From CALLJL01 sp964627255 (lineage in GTDB: Bacteria > Acidobacteriota > Aminicenantia > Aminicenantales > CALLJL01): a stretch of DNA of 37,488 nucleotides. The DNA lies in NCBI GenBank assembly GCA_964627255.1, contig CAZVIN010000034.1:1-37488 (forward strand), in the 5' to 3' direction. Under the pieces are notes generated by a model. It had not been told where the DNA came from. It searched no databases and saw only the letters and a program-made list of their open reading frames with translations. Every line of letters starts with the position of its first letter. The first letter of the stretch is position 1. This document shows, one piece after another, positions 7,697 to 16,112 of the stretch. A program made the position numbers and the translations under genes.

Positions 7697-9154
7697 TTAT
7701 TTGATGACGATTTCCTTGGAGAGCAGATAGTTTTCGGTGACCAATTCCAAAAAATAAAGCCCTGGTTTAAGGCGGCGGTCGTTGTTATCTTGGCCGTCCC
7801 AGCTGACCTCATAATAGCCAGGCAATTGAAAGGCGGTGAGAAGATTTTTAACCAGCTTACCGTCGGCAGAGTAAATATTCAGCTTGACCTGGCCCATCCA
7901 GGGAAGAAAATAAGAAATCAACCGAGAACTATCGCCCGTATTGTCTATGGCTATTTGTACTTCATCTTGAGTGACGCGGGGAAAACGATTCTTGACCCTT
8001 CTCTCTTCATCAGTGCGCCGGAATTGATGGGCAATACCTATTTGGGCCCGGAGGCTGTAATTACGACCAGAGTACCACATCCGGTCGATAGTAAATAAAG
8101 GCCCGCCTTCAACGAATTTTCCCGGGATGACCCGCGGCCGGTAGACTTCATAATTGTCCCAACCACCAGGAAGCGCGGAGGTGATGAGGATTGGGTTTTC
8201 GGGGTCGCGTTCCCAGTTAACGCCGTCGGAGGAAGTGGCATGGCCAATCCAGGCATTGCCTCCCTTTTTCTTCCAGCCTTTATACCACATATGATAAAGG
8301 CCCTCGTAATAGATGATTTCGGGGTCGCTAACGCTATAACCATCCCAGCGAGTCGGCACATCAGGGACAAAAATAGGGTTATTTGGATGCTTAACCCAAT
8401 TTATGCCGTCAGGAGAGGTGGCATACCCGATAGCCGCCTTATCGCGGCTGAGGTCGTTTCCGCCATACCAAATTTTATAGCCATCCTTAGTCTTGAGGAC
8501 AGTGAAGGCCTCCATCACCGTGCCTTCCCAGGGTTCAGTGACGCGCAGCACAGGGTTGCCGGCATACTTAGTCCAGTGCACGCCATCCGGAGAGGTAGCC
8601 AAGCCGATAGAAAAGACGCCTTCTGGTGTGCCGCCTATATACCACATCTTGAAAAGCCTTTCTTGTTGGTCATAAAGAACTGATTGGCAGATCAAGATGG
8701 ATTCATCCCAGGAACCCTTTGGCCCCAGCCGGATGAGGGGGTTATCGGGGTGCTTGGTCCAGTGAATTCCGTCGGGAGAGGTAGCCAGGCCGATCTGACA
8801 ACTAAGGTTCTCGGGCGTGCCTACATACCACATCATGTACTGACCAAAAAAGTAGCCGATAGAGAAGCAATCGACACTTTTTTCTTCCCAAGAACCATCA
8901 GGTCCAGGCTTAAAAACCGGGTTGTCGTAGAACTTAACCCACTTTTCCAACTCGGGAGGCAAAGCCAGCAGCTCCAGTTTCTCCCTTTCTTTTTGCAATT
9001 GAATTTCAAGACGAGCATACTCTTTTCGCGCTAACTCGATGGGCAAAAAGCGCCAAGCCATATTACCTCGGCAGGCATAAAGTGGGGAATAAGCAACCCC
9101 CATAAAGCCTCCAGCGAGTGATAGGGTCAGAAGAAAAAATAAAACACGCCTCAT
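7697..9154 (-). CDS. Secreted five-bladed beta-propeller protein with FlgD-like C-terminal domain
   Basis: The 485-residue product begins with a Sec signal peptide (basic start, hydrophobic residues 4-20). Residues about 75-370 contain at least four or five repeats with the pattern W-K-HP-NP, GSWDE, MWY-GG and IG-ATSPDG--W. These are blade repeats of the kind seen in GH43/GH32/GH130-like five-bladed propellers. The last ~85 residues (SADGKLVKNLL, YEVSWDGQDNNDRRLKPGLYF) match the FlgD-type Ig-like domain often found at the C-terminus of exported proteins in Gram-negative lineages. Carbohydrate binding or hydrolysis is likely, but I cannot place catalytic acids. An extended -10 promoter lies 85 bases upstream, and the PLP enzyme follows. 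Confidence 0.78.
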   Translation of the reverse strand: MRRVLFFLLTLSLAGGFMGVAYSPLYACRGNMAWRFLPIELARKEYARLEIQLQKEREKLELLALPPELEKWVKFYDNPVFKPGPDGSWEEKSVDCFSIGYFFGQYMMWYVGTPENLSCQIGLATSPDGIHWTKHPDNPLIRLGPKGSWDESILICQSVLYDQQERLFKMWYIGGTPEGVFSIGLATSPDGVHWTKYAGNPVLRVTEPWEGTVMEAFTVLKTKDGYKIWYGGNDLSRDKAAIGYATSPDGINWVKHPNNPIFVPDVPTRWDGYSVSDPEIIYYEGLYHMWYKGWKKKGGNAWIGHATSSDGVNWERDPENPILITSALPGGWDNYEVYRPRVIPGKFVEGGPLFTIDRMWYSGRNYSLRAQIGIAHQFRRTDEERRVKNRFPRVTQDEVQIAIDNTGDSSRLISYFLPWMGQVKLNIYSADGKLVKNLLTAFQLPGYYEVSWDGQDNNDRRLKPGLYFLELVTENYLLSKEIVIK

Positions 9155-9238
9155 CTTTTTCTCCAGTTTATCCCGGCTAAAAGAAATGACTTCTTCTCGG
9201 GACTCCCCGCCAAATTGAAATATTCCTTATGAAGGACC

Positions 9239-9247
9239 ATTATACCA
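9239..9247 (-). promoter_or_regulatory. Extended -10 promoter for the propeller/PLP-enzyme genes
   Basis: The minus strand reads TGG-TATAAT: a perfect -10 hexamer with the TG of an extended -10 element. No good -35 is seen at 16-18 bases, as is usual for extended -10 promoters. The predicted start is near 9232, giving a ~78-base leader before the propeller ATG. Confidence 0.45.
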
Positions 9248-9281
9248 TTAAAATATAAAAAATCAGGCATATTTTTATTCA

Positions 9282-9737
9282 TTACTTAGGAGCTTGACAA
9301 TGGGGACAGAGGCCGTAAAAAGTCATCTGGTGGTCTTTGACCAAAAAATGGTGTTTCTCCTTGATCGCTTCTTCCATTTGACGGATTAACTCCACTTCCT
9401 CGGCCACGAAATCGGTAGTGTCAGAAATTCGGCCGCAGCGAGTGCAGATTAGATGGTGGTGATGGGCCTCAGGAGAGGGGGGGGTGAATTCGTAGCGGCT
9501 CTGTCCATCAGCGTCCATCAGGCGGTCTAAAAGACCTATCTGGCTCAAGAATTCGAGAGTCCGATAAACGGTGGCCAGGCCAAGCTGAGGATTTTGAGGG
9601 TAGAGAGAAGAGTAAATCTCTTTGGCGCTTAAATGACCCGGGTTTTGGGATAAAAAATCCAGGATGAGGTCCCGGGCCTCTGTCCACCGGCCATTATGAT
9701 GGCCGACAAAGGACCGCCATTTCCAGGGACGAGGCAT
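9282..9737 (-). CDS. fur: Fur-family metal-responsive repressor
   Basis: This 151-residue protein has the Fur layout: an N-terminal winged helix (LGLATVYRTLEFLSQIGLL is the recognition region) and a C-terminal metal-binding/dimer domain with a HHHH stretch, CTRCGRI and a final CPHCQ. The two CxxC pairs are those that bind structural zinc in most Fur proteins. Fur represses iron uptake and storage genes when loaded with Fe(II); PerR or Zur cannot be excluded by sequence alone. A 16/19 match to the classical Fur box overlaps its promoter, which favours true Fur with autoregulation. A good AAGGAG site precedes the ATG. Confidence 0.9.
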   Translation of the reverse strand: MPRPWKWRSFVGHHNGRWTEARDLILDFLSQNPGHLSAKEIYSSLYPQNPQLGLATVYRTLEFLSQIGLLDRLMDADGQSRYEFTPPSPEAHHHHLICTRCGRISDTTDFVAEEVELIRQMEEAIKEKHHFLVKDHQMTFYGLCPHCQAPK

Positions 9738-9748
9738 TCTGTCTCCTT

Positions 9749-9767
9749 TTTAATGATAATCATTTTC
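9749..9767. promoter_or_regulatory. Fur box at the fur promoter
   Basis: These 19 bases match 16 of 19 positions of the classical Fur box (GATAATGATAATCATTATC). The box lies immediately downstream of the predicted -10 of fur, over the expected transcription start. Binding here would block initiation, giving negative autoregulation. Confidence 0.75.
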
Positions 9768-9795
9768 ATTATAAATAATTGTTTTGGGAAATCAA
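9768..9795 (-). promoter_or_regulatory. fur promoter
   Basis: On the minus strand TTGATT (9795-9790) and TATAAT (9773-9768) are separated by 16 bases. The -10 is perfect and the -35 matches 4 of 6. The Fur box follows directly downstream, and the fur ATG is 31 bases from the -10. Confidence 0.6.
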
Positions 9796-10106
9796 GCGGA
9801 AATTATTGGTTAACCATAAAAACATTTTTAGGCCTTGTTGCCACCCTGTTGGAACTAATCGCTGACGACGATTTTACCAATCTCCAGGCATTAAGCCGGG
9901 AAAACTGGGCTACTTTTTTCTATTATCAAACGACTGGAGGCTGTTGTGAGACGATATCCTTGCTCGCTTAAAGGATTATTCCCCAATCATTTAATTTGAA
10001 AAGTCCTCTCCCTTTTTCCTAATATTCACCTCCCTTTTATTTTTTGGCCAGGTAGAGGGATAAGATGGCGAGGGAAGATGAGAGCGTGAAAACTGGTTGG
10101 GGTAAA

Positions 10107-12068
10107 TTAAAAAGACCAGAAGAGGCCAGCATATAGCCCGAAGCCCGTCGTTCCATAGCCTTTAATCACCTCATAATGTCGGTTGGTTAAGTTTTCTGCT
10201 CGCAGATGGAGGGAGAGCGCCGAGGTAGGCTGAAAGATAAAAACTGCCTTGGTGATGGTATAAGCGGGCAGGGTAACTCTTCTGGCTGGCCAAGAGGAAT
10301 AATCAAGGTCGTCTCTCAGGCCGACTCGACTGATGGTCCAAGTTAGCTTCCAGGCTGGCGCCGGCTGCAATTCGAGCTCTGCCTCTATTTGAGACTGCGG
10401 TCGGCGCAGCAGTCTCGTTTCTGAAACCAAGTCCCGAGCCTCGAGCCAGTTAGAGGTTAGTTGTCCGCTTATAAAAGAAGAAGGCTTAAACTGAGCTTCC
10501 AACCTTAGACCAGAGGCCGCGGCACGACCAAGATTCTGGTAACCTGCAGCAAAATCAAATTGAATCAAATCCCGGAAACGGCTGAGAAAATAAGTCGCGG
10601 ACAGCTCTAAACGGCCAGAAAAGAGATTCTGCTCTAAGCCTAAATCCCAGGAAAGGGTTTTTTCAGGTTTTAAAGCGCGGTTGCCTACTGGACCCCAGGC
10701 CGTTTGCGGCGCATAAAGCTGGTAGAGGCTGGGAGCTTTAAACCCTGTTCCCAAGGAGGTTCTAAGCTGGGTGGCGGTAGCTTCTATCCAGAAGGCTTGA
10801 GCTAAACGATAAGTTAAGGCAAGCCCGCCGCGGGAATGATGGTCAAGTCTCAGACCCGCAGTCGTGAACAGGGCTGAGCCCAGCTTAAAATGCTCCTGGA
10901 GATAGATGCCTACCGAGTTGGCTCGTTGCCGGGGCAAGAGGCTTCGGTCTTCTCCCCACGCGGAAGACCAAAGATATTCGGATTCGCCTTCTTCTCGTTC
11001 CATCTCCAACCCGCAGGTCAAGGTGTGTCTTTTCTGGAGATAAAAATTGTGCTGCCAATCAAGCTTAAAGAAAAGACTATGAAAGCGCCCCTGCTCTTTT
11101 TCTCCGGGATGAAGCTCGTCTTCGTCATTGTGGTTTTCTCGTTTATTCGTGACCGCAGCTAAGCTCAACTTTTGTTCCCAGATTTGGTTAAGTTGAAAGG
11201 AGTGATAACTTAGATGGAAAAAAGCGCTCCGGAAATTTTGTCGGCTATTGGGGTCGTCGCCGTAAGGCCCGCCAAAATTATCCAGGTCAGTCTTGGACCT
11301 TAGGTAGCGAAAAGCAAGATTGATTTCCTTTTGGGGCCTTAACTGCCAGCCAAATCGTCCTGAAAAGCTGATATTGGTGTAGCCATCCTTTTCTTTATTT
11401 CCGGGATAAGAAGAGCTGGCAGCGGAAATGCCTTTGGTGCTGAACCAGGCCGCGGCTAAGCCATAACTTAACCCTTCTTTTTGGCCGGAGGCCGCCAAAC
11501 TCAATTTCTGGGTAGCGAAAGAACCCGCTTCGCTTAACAAGGAAAATCTTCTCTGCCCACCTTTTTTGGTAACGATATTAATAATCCCGGCCATGGCGTC
11601 CGAACCGTAGAGAGGACTTTGTGGTCCCTCGACCAATTCAATCCGGTCCACATCGGTAAGCAAGAGATGGGAAAAATCATAGGAGCGGGAGGGAGAAACG
11701 GGGTCGTTAACCTCCACCCCATCAATCAGTACGAGAGTATGTTCTGAATTAGCTCCCCGAAAAAGAAACGAGGCGGCCGCGCCTGGGCCGCCGTTTTGTG
11801 TCAGAAAGCCCTGGGGCAGATGGGCTAGGACCTCGGCTACATTGGTTAATCCTCGGCTTAATAAATTTTCAGCGAGGAGCACTTTTACCGAATTACCCAG
11901 TTCAGCAGCCGGCGCTGGAAGTCTCGTTGCGGTAACAACTATTTCGTGATGGAGCTTGAGCTTTTCTTTTTCCTGGGCAGCTTTTTTTTCCTGGTCAGAA
12001 GGTAGCCCGATAGATGGGGCGGCTAAATTAAGTGACAGGAAAAGAGAAAGCCAGAAAGAAATAAACAC
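10107..12068 (-). CDS. btuB: TonB-dependent outer-membrane receptor, BtuB-like (cobalamin uptake)
   Basis: The 653-residue protein has a signal peptide (residues 1-22), a TonB-box-like EIVVTATR near residue 43, and a plug domain with SFLFRGANSEHTLVLIDGVEVND and VEGPQSPLYGSDAMAGIINIVTK. A ~22-strand barrel follows and ends in phenylalanine (LFWSF), the usual signal for outer-membrane insertion. Size and plug features fit BtuB, the vitamin B12 transporter. The cobalamin riboswitch upstream is independent evidence for corrinoid transport. The start is a GTG with AAGGAGG 6 bases before it. No ABC transporter (btuCDF) or cobalamin synthesis gene lies nearby. Confidence 0.9.
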   Translation of the reverse strand: MFISFWLSLFLSLNLAAPSIGLPSDQEKKAAQEKEKLKLHHEIVVTATRLPAPAAELGNSVKVLLAENLLSRGLTNVAEVLAHLPQGFLTQNGGPGAAASFLFRGANSEHTLVLIDGVEVNDPVSPSRSYDFSHLLLTDVDRIELVEGPQSPLYGSDAMAGIINIVTKKGGQRRFSLLSEAGSFATQKLSLAASGQKEGLSYGLAAAWFSTKGISAASSSYPGNKEKDGYTNISFSGRFGWQLRPQKEINLAFRYLRSKTDLDNFGGPYGDDPNSRQNFRSAFFHLSYHSFQLNQIWEQKLSLAAVTNKRENHNDEDELHPGEKEQGRFHSLFFKLDWQHNFYLQKRHTLTCGLEMEREEGESEYLWSSAWGEDRSLLPRQRANSVGIYLQEHFKLGSALFTTAGLRLDHHSRGGLALTYRLAQAFWIEATATQLRTSLGTGFKAPSLYQLYAPQTAWGPVGNRALKPEKTLSWDLGLEQNLFSGRLELSATYFLSRFRDLIQFDFAAGYQNLGRAAASGLRLEAQFKPSSFISGQLTSNWLEARDLVSETRLLRRPQSQIEAELELQPAPAWKLTWTISRVGLRDDLDYSSWPARRVTLPAYTITKAVFIFQPTSALSLHLRAENLTNRHYEVIKGYGTTGFGLYAGLFWSF

Positions 12069-12115
12069 CTTGACCTCCTTAAGTTTTGTCCCCCGCTTGG
12101 TGTCGATTCTTTAAT

Positions 12116-12151
12116 TAAAAAAATTCAACCCTTCCTTCCTCCCGAAGGCGG
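12116..12151 (-). terminator. Probable intrinsic terminator of the cobalamin riboswitch
   Basis: After the riboswitch on the minus strand, CCTTC and GAAGG pair around a GGGAG loop, extended by a further C-G pair past a bulged G. Seven T residues follow at 12123-12117. This looks like the expression platform by which bound cobalamin would stop transcription before the receptor gene. Confidence 0.5.
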
Positions 12152-12166
12152 GCTGGAACGGCTTAA

Positions 12167-12325
12167 GACAGGTCTCCTGACTCTCGGCTCATCCTCCTCC
12201 CGGGCCTTCCCCTTCGAACTGAAGAGTGGCTTTTTCCGGGATTCGTCCCCGATTACAGTAGCGGGGGCTGTGTCCGCTTTCCACGGACTTCCCTGCTCTT
12301 AAACCTAACCAGACTTCAAGTCAAA
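12167..12325 (-). promoter_or_regulatory. Cobalamin riboswitch
   Basis: The minus strand carries the hallmark blocks in order: GGGAAGTCCGTGGAAAGCGG, CAGCCCCCGCTACTGTAA, GGGGACGAATCCCGG, AAGCCACT, and the B12-box-like GTCAGGAGACCTGTCTT. These correspond to the P3-P6 core, junctions and kissing-loop strand of the adenosylcobalamin-type aptamer. It precedes the BtuB-like receptor by about 100 bases and should switch the gene off when cobalamin is plentiful. Confidence 0.95.
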
Positions 12326-12329
12326 GAAC

Positions 12330-13152
12330 CCAAAAACATCGCTATTATAAATTGAATGATTTTCTATGGCAAGCCCCTTTTTATGCTCGTTTGCTTAAAG
12401 GTTTGGTTACTCCTCTGCTCAGACTCTTTTTTCAGCCACGGCTTTTTTCTTTGATGTCTGTGACGAAGGGCATAGGGTAAGCAAAGGAGAAAAGGTAAAA
12501 ATTTTCTTTGGCGAATTAAGTTAGCCTAAAAAAGGAGGTATTGGCTTAGCGCTTTCCGATAGGAGTCAAATTGGACAACAGGCCAACATATATTGTGTCC
12601 TTAAGAAATTCCTCAAGAAATAAAAAGAAGAACTCTGAGATATCACTAAGGTATCTATTGTGTTTAATTAAGAGGCGTTCTTAGGAAACGCCGCTGAGGC
12701 TCATTTTATGAGGAGGTGAACTAAAGTTCTGGGTTTCTTCTTTCGAGCGCGGCACTTGCCAAGATAGCCAAAAGGAATAATGTAAGGCTTTTTTCTTAAG
12801 GTTGTGGCGATTCTTCGTTGGGTGGCTCGAAGGAGGAAACGAGTAAATGGTCAGACCGAAAATAAGATCCTGCCGCAGGCTTGGGTTTAATTTTTTGCCC
12901 CCCTAATAACAAATAATATTATAGCATATCTAATTTATAAAATGCAAGAAAAAAATTCATTTTTTTTGAATTTTCTTCTAACTCTGTTGATCTTACCTGC
13001 TTTTTTCAGTTTAAGGAGCCTTTTGGCGGTTTTTTGGCTTGAAAGCTCATTTTTTTACCCCAAAAGGGCCTTTTTTTTGACTGATGGCGAATTTATTTAA
13101 TATAATAACCCAAAAACTTGCTTTCTTTTTAGTTGCTTCGAAGGAATTGGCG
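12330..13152. other. Long intergenic stretch with small hairpins
   Basis: No open reading frame of convincing quality lies in these ~820 bases between the riboswitch and the decarboxylase start. Short hairpins cluster at 12640-12715: AGATATC/GGTATCT, GGCGTT (12674-12679)/AACGCC (12687-12692), and CTCAT/ATGAG. The right part (12900-13080) is strongly AT-rich with T-runs and may hold the decarboxylase promoter. Nothing matches tRNA, tmRNA or RNase P RNA as far as I can tell. Confidence 0.45.
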
Positions 13153-14568
13153 ATGGAAAAAGAGACTTTTCGACTCTTAGGCCATCAATTAGTGGATTGG
13201 GTGGCCGATTATTTGGAAAAAGTCGGGCAATGGCCAGTTGTACCCCGCGTTTCTCCCGGAGACATTAAAAATCAACTGGCTCGGCGGCCGCCCGAGACCG
13301 CTGAAGCCTGGGCCGACATTTTGGCCGATTTTAACCAGATTATCTTGCCGGGAATGACCCATTGGCAGCACCCGGGCTGGTTTGCCTATTTCCCGGCGAA
13401 TAATAGTCCTGCTTCAATCCTGGGTGAAATTCTCACGGCCGGCATGGGCGCTCAGTGCATGAGTTGGCAGACTTCGCCTGCTGCCACCGAACTAGAAGAA
13501 GTAGTCATGGACTGGCTTCGACAGATGCTTGGCCTGCCTCAAGGGATGGCCGGAGTAATTCAGGATACGGCTTCCACCGCGACCCTCTGTGCCCTGCTTG
13601 CAGCCCGAGAGAAGGCGACTGGCTTTCTCAGCAACCGACAGGGTTTTTATCAACCTCTCACGGTTTATGCCTCCGACCAGGCCCATTCCAGTGTGGAAAA
13701 GGGAGTTAAGATTGCCGGCTATGGCCGGGAAAAATTGCGCTCCATTCCCACCGATGAAAACTACGCCCTGATTCCGGAAGCTTTGGAGGAAAGTGTTCGC
13801 GAGGACATTAGAGCGGGAGCCATTCCGGCCTGCGTGGTAGCCACCTTAGGCACAACCTCCTCGGGTGCTATTGACCCCTTGCGGCCAATTGGTGAAATCT
13901 GTTCTCGCTACGGCCTGTGGCTTCACGTGGATGCCGCTTATGCCGGTACCGCCGCTATCCTGCCCGAGCTTAGATGGATGCTGGACGGCGTGGAATATGT
14001 TGATTCCTTTGTTTTTAACCCTCATAAATGGCTGCTGACCAATTTTGATTGCTCGGCCTTTTTTATCCGTGATGAGGAGAACTATGTGCAGACCTTTGAG
14101 ATGCATCCCGAATACTTGAAGACAGCGCAAGACAGATTAGTCAAAAATTTTCGAGATTGGGGAATTCAATTAGGCCGGCGCTTTCGGGCTTTAAAGCTCT
14201 GGTTTGTTATCCGTTCCTACGGAGTGCAGGGACTTCAAGCCATGGTGCGAGAGCACCTTCGTTTGGCGCAGCTTTTCCGCTCCTGGTTAGAAGAGCACCC
14301 ATTGTTTGAATTAATGGCTCCCACCACCTTGAGCTTAGTTTGTTTTCGGCTGAACGACGGCCGACCGGAAGACCAGCTCAACTTGATTAACCGCCGGCTC
14401 AATGAAAACATCAATGCTTCGGGCAGAATCTTTTTAACCCACACCGAGCTTCGCGGCCAGTATGCCTTACGCTTAGTGGTAGGCTCTCGAACTACCCAGG
14501 AGAGCCATGTGAGGCAGGCCTGGGAAATTATCCGGGGCGAGGCGGAGAAACTGGCCGGTCAAAAATAG
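13153..14568 (+). CDS. Group II PLP-dependent aromatic L-amino acid decarboxylase
   Basis: From the ATG at 13153 the product is 471 residues and aligns along its whole length with animal and plant aromatic amino acid decarboxylases. The PLP lysine is K292 in NPHKWLLTNFDCS, the stacking histidine is H178 in SDQAHSS, and the aspartate motif is HVDAAYAG. The catalytic-loop tyrosine is kept (Y321 in HPEYLKT), so decarboxylation to the amine is expected, not aldehyde formation. Tryptophan, tyrosine, phenylalanine or DOPA are candidate substrates. An in-frame ATG at 13084 would add 23 residues but has no ribosome binding site, while AAGGAA precedes 13153. It converges on the M16 gene with a 2-base gap. 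Confidence 0.9.
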   Translation: MEKETFRLLGHQLVDWVADYLEKVGQWPVVPRVSPGDIKNQLARRPPETAEAWADILADFNQIILPGMTHWQHPGWFAYFPANNSPASILGEILTAGMGAQCMSWQTSPAATELEEVVMDWLRQMLGLPQGMAGVIQDTASTATLCALLAAREKATGFLSNRQGFYQPLTVYASDQAHSSVEKGVKIAGYGREKLRSIPTDENYALIPEALEESVREDIRAGAIPACVVATLGTTSSGAIDPLRPIGEICSRYGLWLHVDAAYAGTAAILPELRWMLDGVEYVDSFVFNPHKWLLTNFDCSAFFIRDEENYVQTFEMHPEYLKTAQDRLVKNFRDWGIQLGRRFRALKLWFVIRSYGVQGLQAMVREHLRLAQLFRSWLEEHPLFELMAPTTLSLVCFRLNDGRPEDQLNLINRRLNENINASGRIFLTHTELRGQYALRLVVGSRTTQESHVRQAWEIIRGEAEKLAGQK

Positions 14569-14570
14569 CC

Positions 14571-16112
14571 CTACTTTTTCCCTGGGATTCCTGGTTTCTG
14601 GAAAAATTCACTGGCGGGGACGACTAAGACATTCTCCGGTTTGACAGGAAGCGGAAAGATCTCGATTTCTTTATCCTCGTCCAAGACAGAAGCCGGCATG
14701 CGGGGGTTGGCGTATTTAATCGGCGAGGCGGTGTTGGCCACTAACGCCTCTTTTAAGGCTTCCCCGTCTTTGGTGATAATGGCAATATATATATTTTGAT
14801 AATTGAGGTATTTCCGGATAGCCCGGTTAACGTCTTCCTTAGTGAGTAGAGGCAAGCGCTTCTGAACTTCGCCCAGGAAATCCTCATAGCCATAATAATG
14901 GGAATCAATTTGCCAGCCCAACCTTTCAGCCAAGGTCTGAGTGTAAAGCCGAGTATAGTTGAGAAGATAAGTTCGGACCAAATCGAACCTCTCCTTAGGA
15001 ATTCCGGCCTCGACTAACTTCTGCAATTCTCGGAGTGTCTGTCGCAGGACAAAATGACGGTTACTGTTGGGAACGGGACGGATCCAGACCGAAAAATATT
15101 GCTGTTGGCGGCAATAATTAGTGGCCGGGAACTTATCTCTGCCCTGGAGGAAATATTCAGCGTAGGCATAATCGCCGTAATTCTGGCCCCTTTCCTCCCT
15201 GATTTTTTGAAAGAGCCGGGAAAGGTGCTGGCGGTGCTCGCCGAAATGAGAACAGGCCAGCCAAAGAGGGAAAAAGTCGTCCTTAGACCTGGTTAGCGGA
15301 TGGTGAAACCCTAAGGAGATAGCTGTGGCGGGAGTTTCCTTTTCGGCAATAACTATCTCGAGACCCTTAGCCGGCTTCGGCACCGGCAGTTTTAATTGGG
15401 GTGTAAAACCGCGAGGCAGACAAGAAAAGTCGGCGCTTATTTTAGCCGGAAAATTGTCCGGATAGCCGCCGGCCAAACCAATAATCAGGTTTCCCTGAAC
15501 CATCTGGTCCTTATAGAAGGCTTTAATTTCATCCAAAGTGATGCTTTTCACTGTCTCCACGGTGCCCGCCTCATGATGGCCGTAGGGATGATTTTCATAA
15601 AGCATCAAGTTCAGGATTTCCTTGCCGAATTGTTCATCCATATTGTTAACCAGAGTTTTTTCTAAAAAACTGAGTTGGTCGGTTTTCAGTCGGTGGAAAT
15701 CGTCCTCGCGGAAGCCGGGGTCAAGAAGCATTTCTCTAAAAAGGGCGTAGAATTTTTCGAGGTTATCACGATGCACGGTGGCGGAAAAAACCGACATTTC
15801 TTTATCAACGTTTAGCTCTACGGAGACGGCTAAGGGATAAAAAGCCTTAGTAATTTCTTGGTAAGTTTTGGTTCTTGTCCCGCCGTTGGCCAGAAGATTA
15901 AGACAAAGTTGGGTAATTCCTTCTTTACCCCGGGGGTCGTTGGCAGAACCTATTCGGAGAAGAACGCGGAGATGAACGAGAGGGTGATTTTTCTCCGGAA
16001 GGAGCTCTAAGCGGAAGCAGTTGGGGTCAACTCGCTGGCAGGAGAAATTGGTCAGCATGAGTCCGACTCCTAAAAAGATGAAAAAGCAGAGGCGAGGCGC
16101 TAGATGATTCAT
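14571..16112 (-). CDS. Non-catalytic M16 peptidase partner subunit
   Basis: A 513-residue M16 (insulinase/pitrilysin) family protein with a signal sequence (residues 7-22) followed by a cysteine at 25 that might be lipidated, though the lipobox is poor. The HxxEH zinc motif is lost: the aligned residues are QLCLN. The C-terminal half keeps the substrate-binding R..Y pattern (REERGQNYGDYAYAEY). This combination is typical of the inactive subunit in two-gene M16B peptidases, which pairs with an active partner. Its ATG overlaps the stop of the active subunit gene (ATGA, 16109-16112), so a coupled 1:1 heterodimer in the periplasm is likely. Confidence 0.88.
   Translation of the reverse strand: MNHLAPRLCFFIFLGVGLMLTNFSCQRVDPNCFRLELLPEKNHPLVHLRVLLRIGSANDPRGKEGITQLCLNLLANGGTRTKTYQEITKAFYPLAVSVELNVDKEMSVFSATVHRDNLEKFYALFREMLLDPGFREDDFHRLKTDQLSFLEKTLVNNMDEQFGKEILNLMLYENHPYGHHEAGTVETVKSITLDEIKAFYKDQMVQGNLIIGLAGGYPDNFPAKISADFSCLPRGFTPQLKLPVPKPAKGLEIVIAEKETPATAISLGFHHPLTRSKDDFFPLWLACSHFGEHRQHLSRLFQKIREERGQNYGDYAYAEYFLQGRDKFPATNYCRQQQYFSVWIRPVPNSNRHFVLRQTLRELQKLVEAGIPKERFDLVRTYLLNYTRLYTQTLAERLGWQIDSHYYGYEDFLGEVQKRLPLLTKEDVNRAIRKYLNYQNIYIAIITKDGEALKEALVANTASPIKYANPRMPASVLDEDKEIEIFPLPVKPENVLVVPASEFFQKPGIPGKK

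Larger units (their letters stand above)
9738..10106. other. Intergenic stretch between fur and the TonB receptor gene
   Basis: These 369 bases hold the fur promoter and Fur box at the left end. The remainder (about 9800-10106) lies downstream of the minus-strand receptor gene. I see no further gene and no clear hairpin with a T-run there. Confidence 0.5.

Noticed and set aside
7646..9034. Series of plus-strand ORFs (7646-8098, 8240-8683, 8684-9034)
   Set aside because: They are antisense to the propeller gene and echo its repeats; shadows.
9696..9971. 91-codon plus-strand ORF
   Set aside because: It overlaps the start of fur and runs through the Fur box and promoter, with no family resemblance.
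14017..14180. Possible aromatic aldehyde synthase because of a Phe in NFRDW of the decarboxylase
   Set aside because: Counting from the PLP lysine shows the catalytic tyrosine is the one in HPEYLKT, which is kept; the Phe is at another position.
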